NCBI RefSeq assembly: GCF_003730015.1
Contig: NZ_RJTU01000053.1
Coordinates: forward strand, 1-64,000
From: Epilithonimonas hominis
Lineage (GTDB): Bacteria > Bacteroidota > Bacteroidia > Flavobacteriales > Weeksellaceae
DNA: 64,000 nt
Reading direction: 5' to 3'
Numbering within the stretch: the first letter of the stretch is position 1; every line of letters begins with the position of its first letter. Positions 45,768-55,237 of this stretch are shown piece after piece. The notes under the pieces were generated by a model, which was not told the DNA's origin, made no database searches, and was given only the letters and a program-made list of their open reading frames with translations. A program made the position numbers and the translations under genes.

Positions 45768-45934
45768 TTCAAACAAATGTTTGATTAGTAAGTGTTAAAT
45801 ATTCTCTAAAATTATTTTATAAAAGATTGAATATCAGCAAAAATAGTTTTTGTTGATTATCTTTGATAGATTTTATTATTATTTACATAACGTATAAATT
45901 GCAGATAATTTATAAATTTGAACGTTTGTTTGAA
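45768..45934 (+). promoter_or_regulatory. RND operon control region
   Basis: TTCAAACAAATGTTTGA (45768-45784) contains a perfect 7-base inverted repeat. A related site occurs as TTGAACGTTTGTTTGAA (45918-45934), sharing TTCAAACAAA on the opposite strand. TATCTTTG (45858-45865) and TAAATTTG (45913-45920) both fit the -7 box, and the second overlaps the second site. A repressor such as TetR is likely, but no tetR gene is adjacent. Confidence 0.5.
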
Positions 45935-45957
45935 AATAGATCTAAAAATAAGTATTT

Positions 45958-47106
45958 ATGAGGAATATTGCGTTATGCATTTTTGTTGTTTTAGGTATTT
46001 TGACGGCTTGTTCAAAGGCTGAGAAAAAAGATGACAAAAAAGAACTGCCACCACAACCGTATCAGTATATCGTTGCGAAAACTGGTCCAGCCGAAAATCT
46101 TTCTCAATATCCTGCAAGATTGGAAGGCATACAAAATGTTGAGATTCGTCCAAAAATTGATGGTTTTGTAGAAAAGATTTTTGTGGACGAGGGCAGCCAG
46201 GTGAATAAAGGGCAGCTGCTCTTCCTGATTAGAAATCCACAGTACGAGCAATCTGTGCTAGCCGCACAAGCAACGGTAAATAGTGCAAGAGCGCAAGTGG
46301 CAACCGCCCAGATGCAGGTGACAAAAACCAAGCCGTTGGTAGATAAAAAGATTATCTCGGCTTATGAACTTCAAGCAGCAGAACTAGCACTCAGATCAGC
46401 AAAAGCAGCTTTGGCCGAAACTCAGGCTCAGCTAAGTAATGCACAGGTAAACCAGGGTTATACTAAGATTTTCAGTCCAGTAAGTGGTGTTGTAGGAACT
46501 TTACCTTACAAAGCAGGAAGTTACATCAGCAGTGCTACATCACAACCTCTAACTACAGTTTCAAACGTTTCAAAAATATTCGCTTATTTTTCAATTAATG
46601 AAAAGCAACAGCTGGAATTCTTCAAACATTCCAAAGGTGCTACGATTCATGATAAAATCAAAAATTCTCCTTTAGTAAATCTTATTTTGTCGGACGGAAG
46701 CCAATATGATCATAAAGGAAAAATAGAATCAATCAGTGGTTTGGTAGATCCTAGCACGGGATCCTTCTCAATGCGTGCGACTTTCCCTAATCCAAACGGA
46801 TTACTCAGAAGCGGCTACAGCGCAACAATACAGTTTCCAAACAACCTGGAAAATGTTATCATTATACCTCAGTCAGCAACTTACGAATTGCAGGGAAAAG
46901 TGTTTGCTTATGTAATCGGGACTGATAATAAAGTCAAATCTGTAGAGATCAAAATCGAAGAACTTCCGGATGGGCTTGCTTATGCTGTAACCTCCGGCCT
47001 AAAACAAGGTGACAAAGTGGTGGTGGAAGGTATTGGTCTTCTGAAAGATGACACTCAGGTAGTGCCGAAAGAAGTGAGCTTGCAAAGCGCCATCAACAAA
47101 AAGTAG
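45958..47106 (+). CDS. RND efflux periplasmic adaptor (AcrA-like lipoprotein)
   Basis: A 382-residue membrane-fusion protein of the AcrA/MexA type. The signal is a lipoprotein signal with lipobox LTAC near residue 18. RPKIDGFVEKIFVDEGSQVNKG is the lipoyl half-motif, a helical hairpin follows (about 85-150), then beta-barrel and membrane-proximal domains. It couples the inner-membrane RND pump to the outer-membrane channel encoded downstream. It lies 77 bases before the pump gene and is first in the operon. Confidence 0.94.
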   Translation: MRNIALCIFVVLGILTACSKAEKKDDKKELPPQPYQYIVAKTGPAENLSQYPARLEGIQNVEIRPKIDGFVEKIFVDEGSQVNKGQLLFLIRNPQYEQSVLAAQATVNSARAQVATAQMQVTKTKPLVDKKIISAYELQAAELALRSAKAALAETQAQLSNAQVNQGYTKIFSPVSGVVGTLPYKAGSYISSATSQPLTTVSNVSKIFAYFSINEKQQLEFFKHSKGATIHDKIKNSPLVNLILSDGSQYDHKGKIESISGLVDPSTGSFSMRATFPNPNGLLRSGYSATIQFPNNLENVIIIPQSATYELQGKVFAYVIGTDNKVKSVEIKIEELPDGLAYAVTSGLKQGDKVVVEGIGLLKDDTQVVPKEVSLQSAINKK

Positions 47107-47183
47107 TCGTAGTTTAATCAGAAAGATAGATGTTGTGATTTTTAATCTTCTTCATATATCTACTTCCTTCTAGTCTAAAAAAT

Positions 47184-50100
47184 ATGTTTAAAAAATTTAT
47201 AGAACGTCCGGTTTTATCTACAGTAATTTCCATCATCATTGTTATTCTTGGTGTTTTGGGTATTGTTTCGCTTCCGGTCTCACAATACCCCGATATTGCA
47301 CCGCCCACAGTAGTTGTGAGTGCAAGTTATCAAGGTGCCAATGCAGATGTTATTCTGAAAAGTGTCATTGTTCCGCTAGAAGAGCAGATCAATGGTGTGG
47401 AAGGGATGACATATATGACCTCTTCTGCAACCAATGATGGTTCCGGTTCCGTTACGGTTTATTTCAAACAGGGCGTTGATCCTGATATTGCTGCTGTCAA
47501 TGTACAGAACAGGGTTTCCAGAGCCACACCTTTGCTACCTGCAGAAGTAACGAGAGCCGGAGTTACAACCACCAAAAGACAAAGCTCCAACGTTTTGATT
47601 TTCTCTCTATACAGTGAAAATCCGGCGTATGATATGACTTTCCTTCAGAATTATGCAAGCATCAATATTACACCGCAGATCAAAAGGGTAACCGGTGTGG
47701 GGGATGTAACGGTTTTTGGTAATAAGGATTATTCCGTCAGAATCTGGCTCGATCCTAATAAAATGGCGGCGTATGGACTGGTTCCGTCCGATATTAATAC
47801 GGTTCTTGCTGAGCAGAATATTGAGGCAGCACCAGGAAGTTTGGGTGATGAAAGTGACCAAAGCTTTCGCTATACGCTTAAGTATAAAGGTAGATTGACA
47901 GAAATTCCGGAATTTGATAACATCATTATCAAAGCCACTGAGAACGGTCAGATCCTAAAGCTGAAAGATGTTGCAAAAATTGAGCTAGGTGCTCAGGATT
48001 ACACTGGAAGTAGCGTTACGGACGGTCATCCGGCTATTGGTATGGCAGTGGCGCAGACTGCGGGTTCCAATGCTCAGGATGTTATTAATCAATCGATAGC
48101 GGTTTTAGATAAAGCCCAAGAATCATTTCCGAAAGGAGTGAAATATGTGGCCTTAGTGAATGCCAATGACTTTTTGGATGCTTCTATTGAAAAAGTAATT
48201 CATACATTGTTTGAAGCGTTTATCCTTGTATTTATCGTTGTATTCTTGTTTCTTCAGGATTGGCGTTCAACATTGATTCCGGCTATTTCGGTTCCGGTAG
48301 CTATTGTGGGAACGTTTTTCTTTCTCGATATTTTTGGATTTACCATCAATTTGTTAACCCTTTTCGCATTGATATTAGCAGTAGGAATCGTGGTGGATGA
48401 TGCCATTGTGGTGGTAGAAGCAGTTCACAGTAAGCTAGAACAGGGTGAAAAATCTCCGCTGAAAGCTTCTGTCGATGCTATGAATGAGATCAGTGGAGCG
48501 ATTATAAGTATAACATTGGTAATGGCAGCGGTATTTATCCCGGTCAGTTTCATTACAGGTTCTGCAGGTGTTTTTTATAAACAATTTGGATTAACATTGG
48601 CAATTTCAATTGTTCTTTCTGCAGTAAATGCCTTGACATTAAGCCCGGCACTTTGTGCTATATTTTTAAAACCTCATTCCGACGAAGAGAAGAAGCGGAA
48701 CTTTATACAACGGTTTTTTACCAATTTCAATATCATTTTTGATGCTTTTGTAAAGCGGTATTCTAGAGGTGTTTTGCTTCTTCTTAGAAAAAAATGGATG
48801 GCTTTTGCAGGATTAGTTGTTTTTGCAGGAATTTTTGCGTGGCTGATGAATACCACTCCAAAATCTTTTGTTCCAAGTGAAGATATGGGCGGTGTTTTTA
48901 TGGATATTTCATTACCAATCGGTTCCAATGAAAACCGAACGAAAGAAGTGATGGCAAAGGTTGAAAAAATTGTGGAAAAACAACCAGAAGTGCTGCATAT
49001 ATTCAAAGTTTCGGGAAGAGGGATGATTAGCGGTAGCGGATCCAATAACGGAATGCTGATTGTAAAGCTGAAGGATTGGAAAGACAGAACGGCAAAAGGA
49101 TCGGATATCCAGTCATTTATAGCAAAATTATATAAGGAAACAGCAGGTATTAAAGATGCGAAATTGACTTTCTTCGGAAGACCTACGCTTCAAGGGTTTG
49201 GTAATGCCGCCGGTTTTGAATTGCAGATCCAGGATCAAAAAGGCGGAAGCATCAGCGACCTTACCAAAGTGACCAATGATTTTATTGACAAGATGAACCA
49301 GCGCCCGGAGATCCAAAGGACTTTTACCTCTTTTAACCCGAACTATCCGCAGTATATGATCGATATAGATGTGGCTGCTACTAAAGCTGCTGGGTTTACA
49401 GTATCTGATTTATTGGGAACCATGCAAGGTTACTATGGCGGTGTTTACTCTTCCAATGTCAATTTATTCGGTAAGCAATACAGAGTGATTTATCAGGCGC
49501 CGTTTGAAAGTCGCGAAAATGTCGAAAGTTTTAATCAGATTCAGGTCAGAAATAAAAATGGTGAAATGGCACCGCTTAGCAGATTCATTACGGCTAAAAG
49601 AGTGTACGGACCTCAGGCGATCGGACGATTCAATTTGTTTACGGCAATTTCAATAAACGGAACACCGAATCCTGGATTCTCTTCGGGTGATGCCATCAAC
49701 GCTGTGGAAGAAGTAGCTAAGCAGACTTTACCTCAAGGCTACGGTTTCGAATATTCCGGACTAACCAGGGAAGAGGTCAATTCCAGCAGCCAGACGATTT
49801 ATATCTTTATTTTATGTTGCGTTTTCGTCTATTTTTTATTGGCGGCGCAGTACGAGAGTTATCTGCTTCCATTTGCAGTAATGTTATCGTTACCTGTAGG
49901 TTTGGCTGGGGTAATGATGTTCAGTGCCTGGATTGGTGGTTCCAATAACATTTATACGCAGATTTCATTGATTATGTTGATTGGTCTCTTGGCGAAGAAT
50001 GCAATTCTGATCGTAGAATTTGCTTTGGACGCCAGGAAAAAAGGTTATACCATCGGTCACGCCGCTATAAGTGGAGCAAAGCAAAGAATCCGACCGATTC

Positions 50101-50330
50101 TGATGACATCATTTGCCTTTATCTTTGGGTTGATTCCATTAGCCGTATCAACAGGAGCCGGTGCTGTCGGTAACCAGTCTATTGGCATCGGTGCTATTGG
50201 AGGAATGTTGTTCGGAACTATTTTCGGAGTGTTCTTTATCCCGATCTTATTTGCTGTTTTTATGTACCTTCAGGAAAAAGTCAGCGGTAAAAAAGACCTT
50301 GAAAAATACGATGGACAATTAAGCGAGTAA
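47184..50330 (+). CDS. RND multidrug efflux permease (AcrB/HAE1-like)
   Basis: A 1,048-residue proton-driven inner-membrane pump with twelve membrane segments and two large periplasmic loops. The N-terminus FIERPVLSTVISIIIVILG and the TM4 motif VGIVVDDAIVVVEA, whose adjacent Asp residues relay protons, are typical of HAE1 pumps. GLLAKNAILIVEFA is the matching element in the second half. It should export lipophilic drugs, detergents and possibly fatty acids. It is encoded between adaptor and outer-membrane channel in a canonical order. Confidence 0.96.
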   Translation: MFKKFIERPVLSTVISIIIVILGVLGIVSLPVSQYPDIAPPTVVVSASYQGANADVILKSVIVPLEEQINGVEGMTYMTSSATNDGSGSVTVYFKQGVDPDIAAVNVQNRVSRATPLLPAEVTRAGVTTTKRQSSNVLIFSLYSENPAYDMTFLQNYASINITPQIKRVTGVGDVTVFGNKDYSVRIWLDPNKMAAYGLVPSDINTVLAEQNIEAAPGSLGDESDQSFRYTLKYKGRLTEIPEFDNIIIKATENGQILKLKDVAKIELGAQDYTGSSVTDGHPAIGMAVAQTAGSNAQDVINQSIAVLDKAQESFPKGVKYVALVNANDFLDASIEKVIHTLFEAFILVFIVVFLFLQDWRSTLIPAISVPVAIVGTFFFLDIFGFTINLLTLFALILAVGIVVDDAIVVVEAVHSKLEQGEKSPLKASVDAMNEISGAIISITLVMAAVFIPVSFITGSAGVFYKQFGLTLAISIVLSAVNALTLSPALCAIFLKPHSDEEKKRNFIQRFFTNFNIIFDAFVKRYSRGVLLLLRKKWMAFAGLVVFAGIFAWLMNTTPKSFVPSEDMGGVFMDISLPIGSNENRTKEVMAKVEKIVEKQPEVLHIFKVSGRGMISGSGSNNGMLIVKLKDWKDRTAKGSDIQSFIAKLYKETAGIKDAKLTFFGRPTLQGFGNAAGFELQIQDQKGGSISDLTKVTNDFIDKMNQRPEIQRTFTSFNPNYPQYMIDIDVAATKAAGFTVSDLLGTMQGYYGGVYSSNVNLFGKQYRVIYQAPFESRENVESFNQIQVRNKNGEMAPLSRFITAKRVYGPQAIGRFNLFTAISINGTPNPGFSSGDAINAVEEVAKQTLPQGYGFEYSGLTREEVNSSSQTIYIFILCCVFVYFLLAAQYESYLLPFAVMLSLPVGLAGVMMFSAWIGGSNNIYTQISLIMLIGLLAKNAILIVEFALDARKKGYTIGHAAISGAKQRIRPILMTSFAFIFGLIPLAVSTGAGAVGNQSIGIGAIGGMLFGTIFGVFFIPILFAVFMYLQEKVSGKKDLEKYDGQLSE

Positions 50331-50349
50331 TTTAAATCAACCTAAAGCA

Positions 50350-51753
50350 ATGAAAATTAAAATCATAAATTTAGTTCTGTTGGCCGGTATTGCGGGTTTC
50401 TTTTACTCTTGTAAAGTAACGGATACCTATCAGGATCCGCAGATAGAAAAAAGCAGGCAGGATAATCTTTTTCGACAGAAAACCGGTAATGACAGTATTT
50501 CTACAGCTAATGTTGCATGGAATCAGATTTTTACCGATTCTAAACTTCAGACTATAATTAAAAAAACCATTGAGAATAATCTTGATCTGAAAGTTGCTGT
50601 TGCCAGGATTCAGGAAGCCGATGCGGTTTTCAAACAATCGAAATTGCAGAATCTTCCCAGTTTAGACGCTACAGCTTCTGTTACCGAAACTAAAAACAGT
50701 GCGGCGGCGCAAGGCGGCAATTTTATAATGCCGGATTTATTGGTTTACAGATTAGGAATTTCCACCGGTTGGGAGGTTGATATCTGGGGAAGAATCAAAT
50801 CTCTGAAAAAATCAGCTTATGCAGGATTTCTTCAGACAGATGCAGCGAAAAGAGCAATTCAAACTCAAATGGTTGCGCAAGCTGCAACTTTATATTACCA
50901 GTTGATTTCTTTGGATAAGCAATTAGAAATCACAAAACAGACAATAGAACTTCGTAAGAAAGATGTAGAATCTGTTCAGTTGTTGATGGATGCGGCTTAT
51001 TTAACGGGTGCAGATGTCGAACAAAGCAAAGCAAACCTTTATTCGGCGCAATTGTCGGTTCCGGATTTGGAATTACAGATTCAGCAGGCGGAAAATTCTT
51101 TGAATATTTTAATGAATGATAATCCTCAAACGATTGAAAGAAATTCTATCGATTCTCAGGTTATTTACAGCGATTTGAAAACCGGAGTTCCTGCTTCCTT
51201 ACTGAAAAATCGTCCGGATGTTCAGGCGGCTGAATTGACGTTCCGTCAAGCTTTCGAAAACAAAAATATGGCGATGGCGCAGGTTTATCCTACAATTAGT
51301 ATCACAGGAACTTTGGGATTATCTACAAGATTACTGGAAAATTTCTTTACTAATTCTTTGTTTTATACGCTTGGTGGAACTGTAACGCAGAATATCTTCC
51401 AAATGGGAAATAGAAAAGCGCAGGTCAAAATAATGGAAGCTCGTAAAATGCAGGCTTATTATACATTCGAAAAGACTTTGCTCACAGCAGGTTCCGAAGT
51501 TTCTAATTCATTATTGTCTTATCAAAAAGCTAAAGAAAAGGAAATGACAAGACAACTTCAAATCCAATCTTTGGAAAAGGCTGTTGAATTTAATAAAGAG
51601 TTGTTAACTTATTCGTCTAATGTTAATTATGTGAATGTGTTAACGTCAGAACAATCATTATTAGCCGCAAAATTAGCTGGAGTGAATGATAAACTTCAAC
51701 AGTTACAAGCCGTTACCGAATTCTACAGAGCACTTGGAGGCGGACAATTTTAG
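50350..51753 (+). CDS. RND outer membrane channel lipoprotein (OprM/NodT-like)
   Basis: A 467-residue outer-membrane factor with a lipoprotein signal (lipobox FYSC near residue 21). It carries the NodT-family repeats: NLDLKVAVARIQEADAVF, GWEVDIWGRIKS and LLKNRPDVQAAELTFRQAF. It completes the AcrAB-OprM-type tripartite pump. It starts 19 bases after the pump gene stop. A weak hairpin with T-run follows and probably ends the transcript. Confidence 0.95.
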   Translation: MKIKIINLVLLAGIAGFFYSCKVTDTYQDPQIEKSRQDNLFRQKTGNDSISTANVAWNQIFTDSKLQTIIKKTIENNLDLKVAVARIQEADAVFKQSKLQNLPSLDATASVTETKNSAAAQGGNFIMPDLLVYRLGISTGWEVDIWGRIKSLKKSAYAGFLQTDAAKRAIQTQMVAQAATLYYQLISLDKQLEITKQTIELRKKDVESVQLLMDAAYLTGADVEQSKANLYSAQLSVPDLELQIQQAENSLNILMNDNPQTIERNSIDSQVIYSDLKTGVPASLLKNRPDVQAAELTFRQAFENKNMAMAQVYPTISITGTLGLSTRLLENFFTNSLFYTLGGTVTQNIFQMGNRKAQVKIMEARKMQAYYTFEKTLLTAGSEVSNSLLSYQKAKEKEMTRQLQIQSLEKAVEFNKELLTYSSNVNYVNVLTSEQSLLAAKLAGVNDKLQQLQAVTEFYRALGGGQF

Positions 51754-51778
51754 ACACTAAATTTTTTTACGATACTTG

Positions 51779-51806
51779 AAAACCTGGCAATTTTGTTGGG
51801 TTTTTG
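51779..51806 (+). terminator. probable terminator of the RND operon
   Basis: AAAACC and GGTTTT pair with several G-U pairs inside, followed by T. The fold is weaker than the other terminators in the window. Confidence 0.45.
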
Positions 51807-51850
51807 TTATTGTCTAAAATTATAAATTCATAAAACATTAAATTTGTGGG

Positions 51851-52696
51851 ATGACAGCTTTAGAACAATTCGGAGTTGAGATTTTTACTCAGGAAACTAT
51901 TAACCAAAGAATCGCGACAGACAAACCTTTTCGCCCCGATAATCCTGCGTTTTTATTTATCAAAAGCGGAACAATAAAACTTCGCCAACATCTTAGTGAT
52001 CTGGAATTGACCGCCAATACTTTTATAGTAACAGACCCGCAAACAGTATATGAGTTGATTTCCATCAGCGATAATTTCCAGTCGAGGATGGTTTCTTATA
52101 AGCGCGAATTTATTTCTACATTGTCGTTGAAATTTAACAGGTTAATTACCTACCGGTATTTCCGTCAGCAGATGAATGTCGGTGTTCCGTTTTCTCCGGA
52201 TGATCTGGAAGTGGTTTGGAAAAGCGTCAATTTTTTAAAATATATTCTCGATTCTGACACTGAAATGATCTATAAGAAAGAGATTGTGGAACATCTTTTC
52301 TCGGTTTTCTGTTATCAGATTGCAGGAATTATTGCCAATGAAGACAACAGCTCTATGAATCAGATGTCGAGACAGGAAGAGATTGTTTTTTTATTCCTTA
52401 ATGATTTGTCAAATCATCATTTGAATAACCGCAATGTTGAGTTCTATGCGGAGCAACAATCCATTACAACCAGACATCTTTCGTCGGTGGTAAAGTCCAT
52501 TACGGGAAGGTCTGCAAGTCAGATTATAGCTTCCATTGTAATCAATGAAGCAAAAGTATATCTTAATTCTTCTAAAATGCCTATATCTGAGATTTCTGCA
52601 GTATTGGGGTTTAGTGATCAGTACTCTTTTTCTCATTTTTTCAAAAAGCATATGGAGATTAGTCCTAATCAATACCGCGCGCAGTTTGTAAAGTAA
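51851..52696 (+). CDS. AraC-family regulator of the Emr-type operon
   Basis: A 281-residue regulator. The N-terminal half is a cupin-like sensor without recognisable motif; the C-terminal hundred residues are the AraC double helix-turn-helix (VEFYAEQQSITTRHLSSVVK, PISEISAVLGFSDQYSFSHF). It is followed 88 bases later by a TolC gene with its own -7 box, so it probably controls the EmrAB-type pump downstream. A box fitting TAnnTTTG (51839-51846) ends just four bases before the ATG, so that promoter, if real, would start inside the gene; the true start or promoter may differ. Confidence 0.88.
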   Translation: MTALEQFGVEIFTQETINQRIATDKPFRPDNPAFLFIKSGTIKLRQHLSDLELTANTFIVTDPQTVYELISISDNFQSRMVSYKREFISTLSLKFNRLITYRYFRQQMNVGVPFSPDDLEVVWKSVNFLKYILDSDTEMIYKKEIVEHLFSVFCYQIAGIIANEDNSSMNQMSRQEEIVFLFLNDLSNHHLNNRNVEFYAEQQSITTRHLSSVVKSITGRSASQIIASIVINEAKVYLNSSKMPISEISAVLGFSDQYSFSHFFKKHMEISPNQYRAQFVK

Positions 52697-52757
52697 AATC
52701 TTACATTTGAACATCTTTTTCCAAGTCTCAAGCATTTATTTCCATTTACGATTATCA

Positions 52758-52765
52758 TAATTTTG
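52758..52765 (+). promoter_or_regulatory. -7 promoter box of the Emr-type operon
   Basis: TAATTTTG fits TAnnTTTG and lies 19 bases before the ATG of the TolC gene, the expected distance for a short leader. Confidence 0.5.
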
Positions 52766-52784
52766 TACCCGAAAAACAAGTATA

Positions 52785-54092
52785 ATGATAAAGTGTACAA
52801 AGGCTATACTATCTATATGGTTAGCAATTTGCCCTGCGCTGTTTTTCTCGCAGGACAGACAGATGACAGCGAGGGAAGTAGCTGATATGGCAATTGTGAA
52901 CCATCAGCAACTCAAGGTGGCTGCTCAAAATATTGACATTGCAAAGCAGAATGTGGAAATAGCAAAAGAGCACAAATTACCTTCTATTAAGGCTTCTACC
53001 AGCCAGTTCTATCTTGGTAATGCATTCGTTTTAGAAAAAGATCTCACAGATTTTCAAAATGTGACGATGCCGCATTATGGCAGTACCTATGGTATTGAGG
53101 CATCTGAACTCATCTTTAAAGGTGGTCTCGTGAAAAAAAATATAGAATTAGCAGGACTTCGGGAGCAATTGGCTTTATTGGATTTTGATAAAAATAAACA
53201 AGATATAAAACTGTTGGTGATTTCCAATTATTTGGATGTCTATAAAATCATAAACCAACAAATCGTTTATGAAAATAATAAAAAACTAGCGCTTGAACGT
53301 CTGAAAAATATTCAAAAATTTTATCAGCAAGGGATGCTCACGAGAAACGAAGTTATCCGTGCAGAACTTGCGATAAAAAATCTTGATCAAGGAATTTTAA
53401 CATTATCAAATAATAGGAAAATCCTTAATTATAATCTTGATATCGCTTTGGGATTATCTGATGAGACTCAAATAGTGCCAATAGAAGATCTGAGTAGTAA
53501 AGAAGCTGGATTGGGTTTAGAATATTATAAAAACTTAGCACATGAAAATAATCCTCAGTTAAAATCTGCAAAGACCAATATTGATGTAGCGGATAAAAAT
53601 ATTGAGATCATAAAAACGGATAAAATGCCAACCTTAGCTGCTTTTGGAGGATATTCCGTTCAAAGACCTTTTACGAATGTAATGCCTGCGATGGATATTT
53701 ATCTAAACGTTTGGCAAACAGGTGTACAACTTAGTTATAATATTGATAGCCTTTTCAAAAGCAAAGGAAAGATAGAGCTGGGAGAGATGCAGAAACATCA
53801 GGCACAAGATGCCTTGACTCTTGTGAAACAGAATATCGATATGTCTGTGAATGCAGCGTATATAAAGTATGAAGAATCTATCCAGCAGGTAGATATTCTG
53901 GATGAAGCTAAAAAGCTAGCGGAAGAGAATTATAAAATTACAGAAGCAAAATATTTGAATCAATTAGCTGTCCAGACAGAAATGATCGATGCACAAAATC
54001 AAAAATTACAATCGGAATTGGATTATACAAATGGCGAGATCAATGTTTTATACCAATATTATAATCTTTTAAAAACTACAGGCTCGTTATAA
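52785..54092 (+). CDS. TolC-family outer membrane protein
   Basis: A 435-residue outer-membrane efflux channel with a signal peptide (first 22 residues, ending FFSQ). TolC-type helical repeats are seen as AAQNIDIAKQNVEIAKEHKLP and KSAKTNIDVADKNIEIIKT. It is first in an operon with an EmrA-like adaptor 21 bases downstream and an EmrB-like pump. Confidence 0.92.
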   Translation: MIKCTKAILSIWLAICPALFFSQDRQMTAREVADMAIVNHQQLKVAAQNIDIAKQNVEIAKEHKLPSIKASTSQFYLGNAFVLEKDLTDFQNVTMPHYGSTYGIEASELIFKGGLVKKNIELAGLREQLALLDFDKNKQDIKLLVISNYLDVYKIINQQIVYENNKKLALERLKNIQKFYQQGMLTRNEVIRAELAIKNLDQGILTLSNNRKILNYNLDIALGLSDETQIVPIEDLSSKEAGLGLEYYKNLAHENNPQLKSAKTNIDVADKNIEIIKTDKMPTLAAFGGYSVQRPFTNVMPAMDIYLNVWQTGVQLSYNIDSLFKSKGKIELGEMQKHQAQDALTLVKQNIDMSVNAAYIKYEESIQQVDILDEAKKLAEENYKITEAKYLNQLAVQTEMIDAQNQKLQSELDYTNGEINVLYQYYNLLKTTGSL

Positions 54093-54113
54093 TTATTTAC
54101 TCAAAACAAAACA

Positions 54114-55235
54114 ATGGAAAACAAGAAACAAAATACTCCAGAAACAAAATCTGCGCCTGTACAGTCTGCGGTTGCACTCAAGAAAAAAGAAAATAAAAAA
54201 AATAAAGTTAGAGCCATTATTTCTAACATTATCGTGTTTATCGTTATAGGAGTGGGTTTATTTTATCTGATTCGCGAGTATTACCACCTAGGTGATAAAA
54301 CTTATACAGAAGCTGCTCAGGTAGAAGAATTTATTAACCCGATTAATACCAGAGTGTCGGCTTATATCAAGGAAATCAAATTTATAGAACATCAGCAGGT
54401 TAAAAAAGGAGATACACTCTTGGTGTTGGACAACCGGGAGATTCTTACACAATTGGGACAGGCAGAAGCGGCGTATCAAAATGCAATAGCTCAAAAAATG
54501 ACTGCAGGTTCTTCCGTAGTTACAGTCTCTAATAATACCAATGTGGTACAGTCTAATATTGCAGGTTCAAAAGCTAGATTATGGAATGCTGAACAAAACC
54601 TCAACCGTTATAAAAATCTTCTTGCAGCAGAAGCAGTAACGCAACAGCAATATGATCAGGTGAAAACGGAATATGATGCGCAAAAAGCGGCGTACGAAAC
54701 ATTACTTAATCAAAAGAATACGGCCAATCTTTCTACTATCGAAGCCAAAAATAGATTGGGGATTAACGATGCTGAGATCAAAAGAACAAAATCAGCTCTG
54801 GATATGGCGAGAATCAACCTTTCTTATACCGTGATCACAGCACCTTATGATGGAGTAATGGGAAGAAGAACAATATCAGAAGGTCAATTGATACAGCCAG
54901 GTCAACAGGTTGCAACCATTGTTCTGAATGGTCAAAAATGGGTTACTGCCAATTTTTTGGAAAGTCAGATGCCTAATATCAAAATTGGACAAAAGATGAT
55001 AATGGCAGCAGATGCTTTGGGCGGACAAAAATTTGAAGGCAAAGTGACTGCGATTTCTGCGGCTACAGGAGCAAAATATTCTAGTGTTCCTACAGATAAC
55101 TCGACAGGTAATTTTATAAAAGTTCAACAAAGGATTCCGGTAAGGATAGAGTTTACTTCCAATAACAAAAAAGAAGATATCGATAAACTGAGTGCCGGCA
55201 TGAATATGAATATCAAGCTAGAATCTAATAAATAA
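54114..55235 (+). CDS. EmrA-like membrane fusion protein (HlyD family)
   Basis: A 373-residue adaptor with a basic cytoplasmic N-terminus and one membrane anchor (about 38-58), unlike the lipid-anchored adaptors of the other two pumps. The lipoyl half-motif reads YIKEIKFIEHQQVKKGDTL, a long coiled coil follows (about 110-230), then the beta-barrel part with YTVITAPYDGVMGRRTISEGQ. It is typical of EmrA, which works with an MFS pump and TolC. It ends two bases before the emrB-like gene. Confidence 0.93.
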   Translation: MENKKQNTPETKSAPVQSAVALKKKENKKNKVRAIISNIIVFIVIGVGLFYLIREYYHLGDKTYTEAAQVEEFINPINTRVSAYIKEIKFIEHQQVKKGDTLLVLDNREILTQLGQAEAAYQNAIAQKMTAGSSVVTVSNNTNVVQSNIAGSKARLWNAEQNLNRYKNLLAAEAVTQQQYDQVKTEYDAQKAAYETLLNQKNTANLSTIEAKNRLGINDAEIKRTKSALDMARINLSYTVITAPYDGVMGRRTISEGQLIQPGQQVATIVLNGQKWVTANFLESQMPNIKIGQKMIMAADALGGQKFEGKVTAISAATGAKYSSVPTDNSTGNFIKVQQRIPVRIEFTSNNKKEDIDKLSAGMNMNIKLESNK

Positions 55236-55237
55236 TA

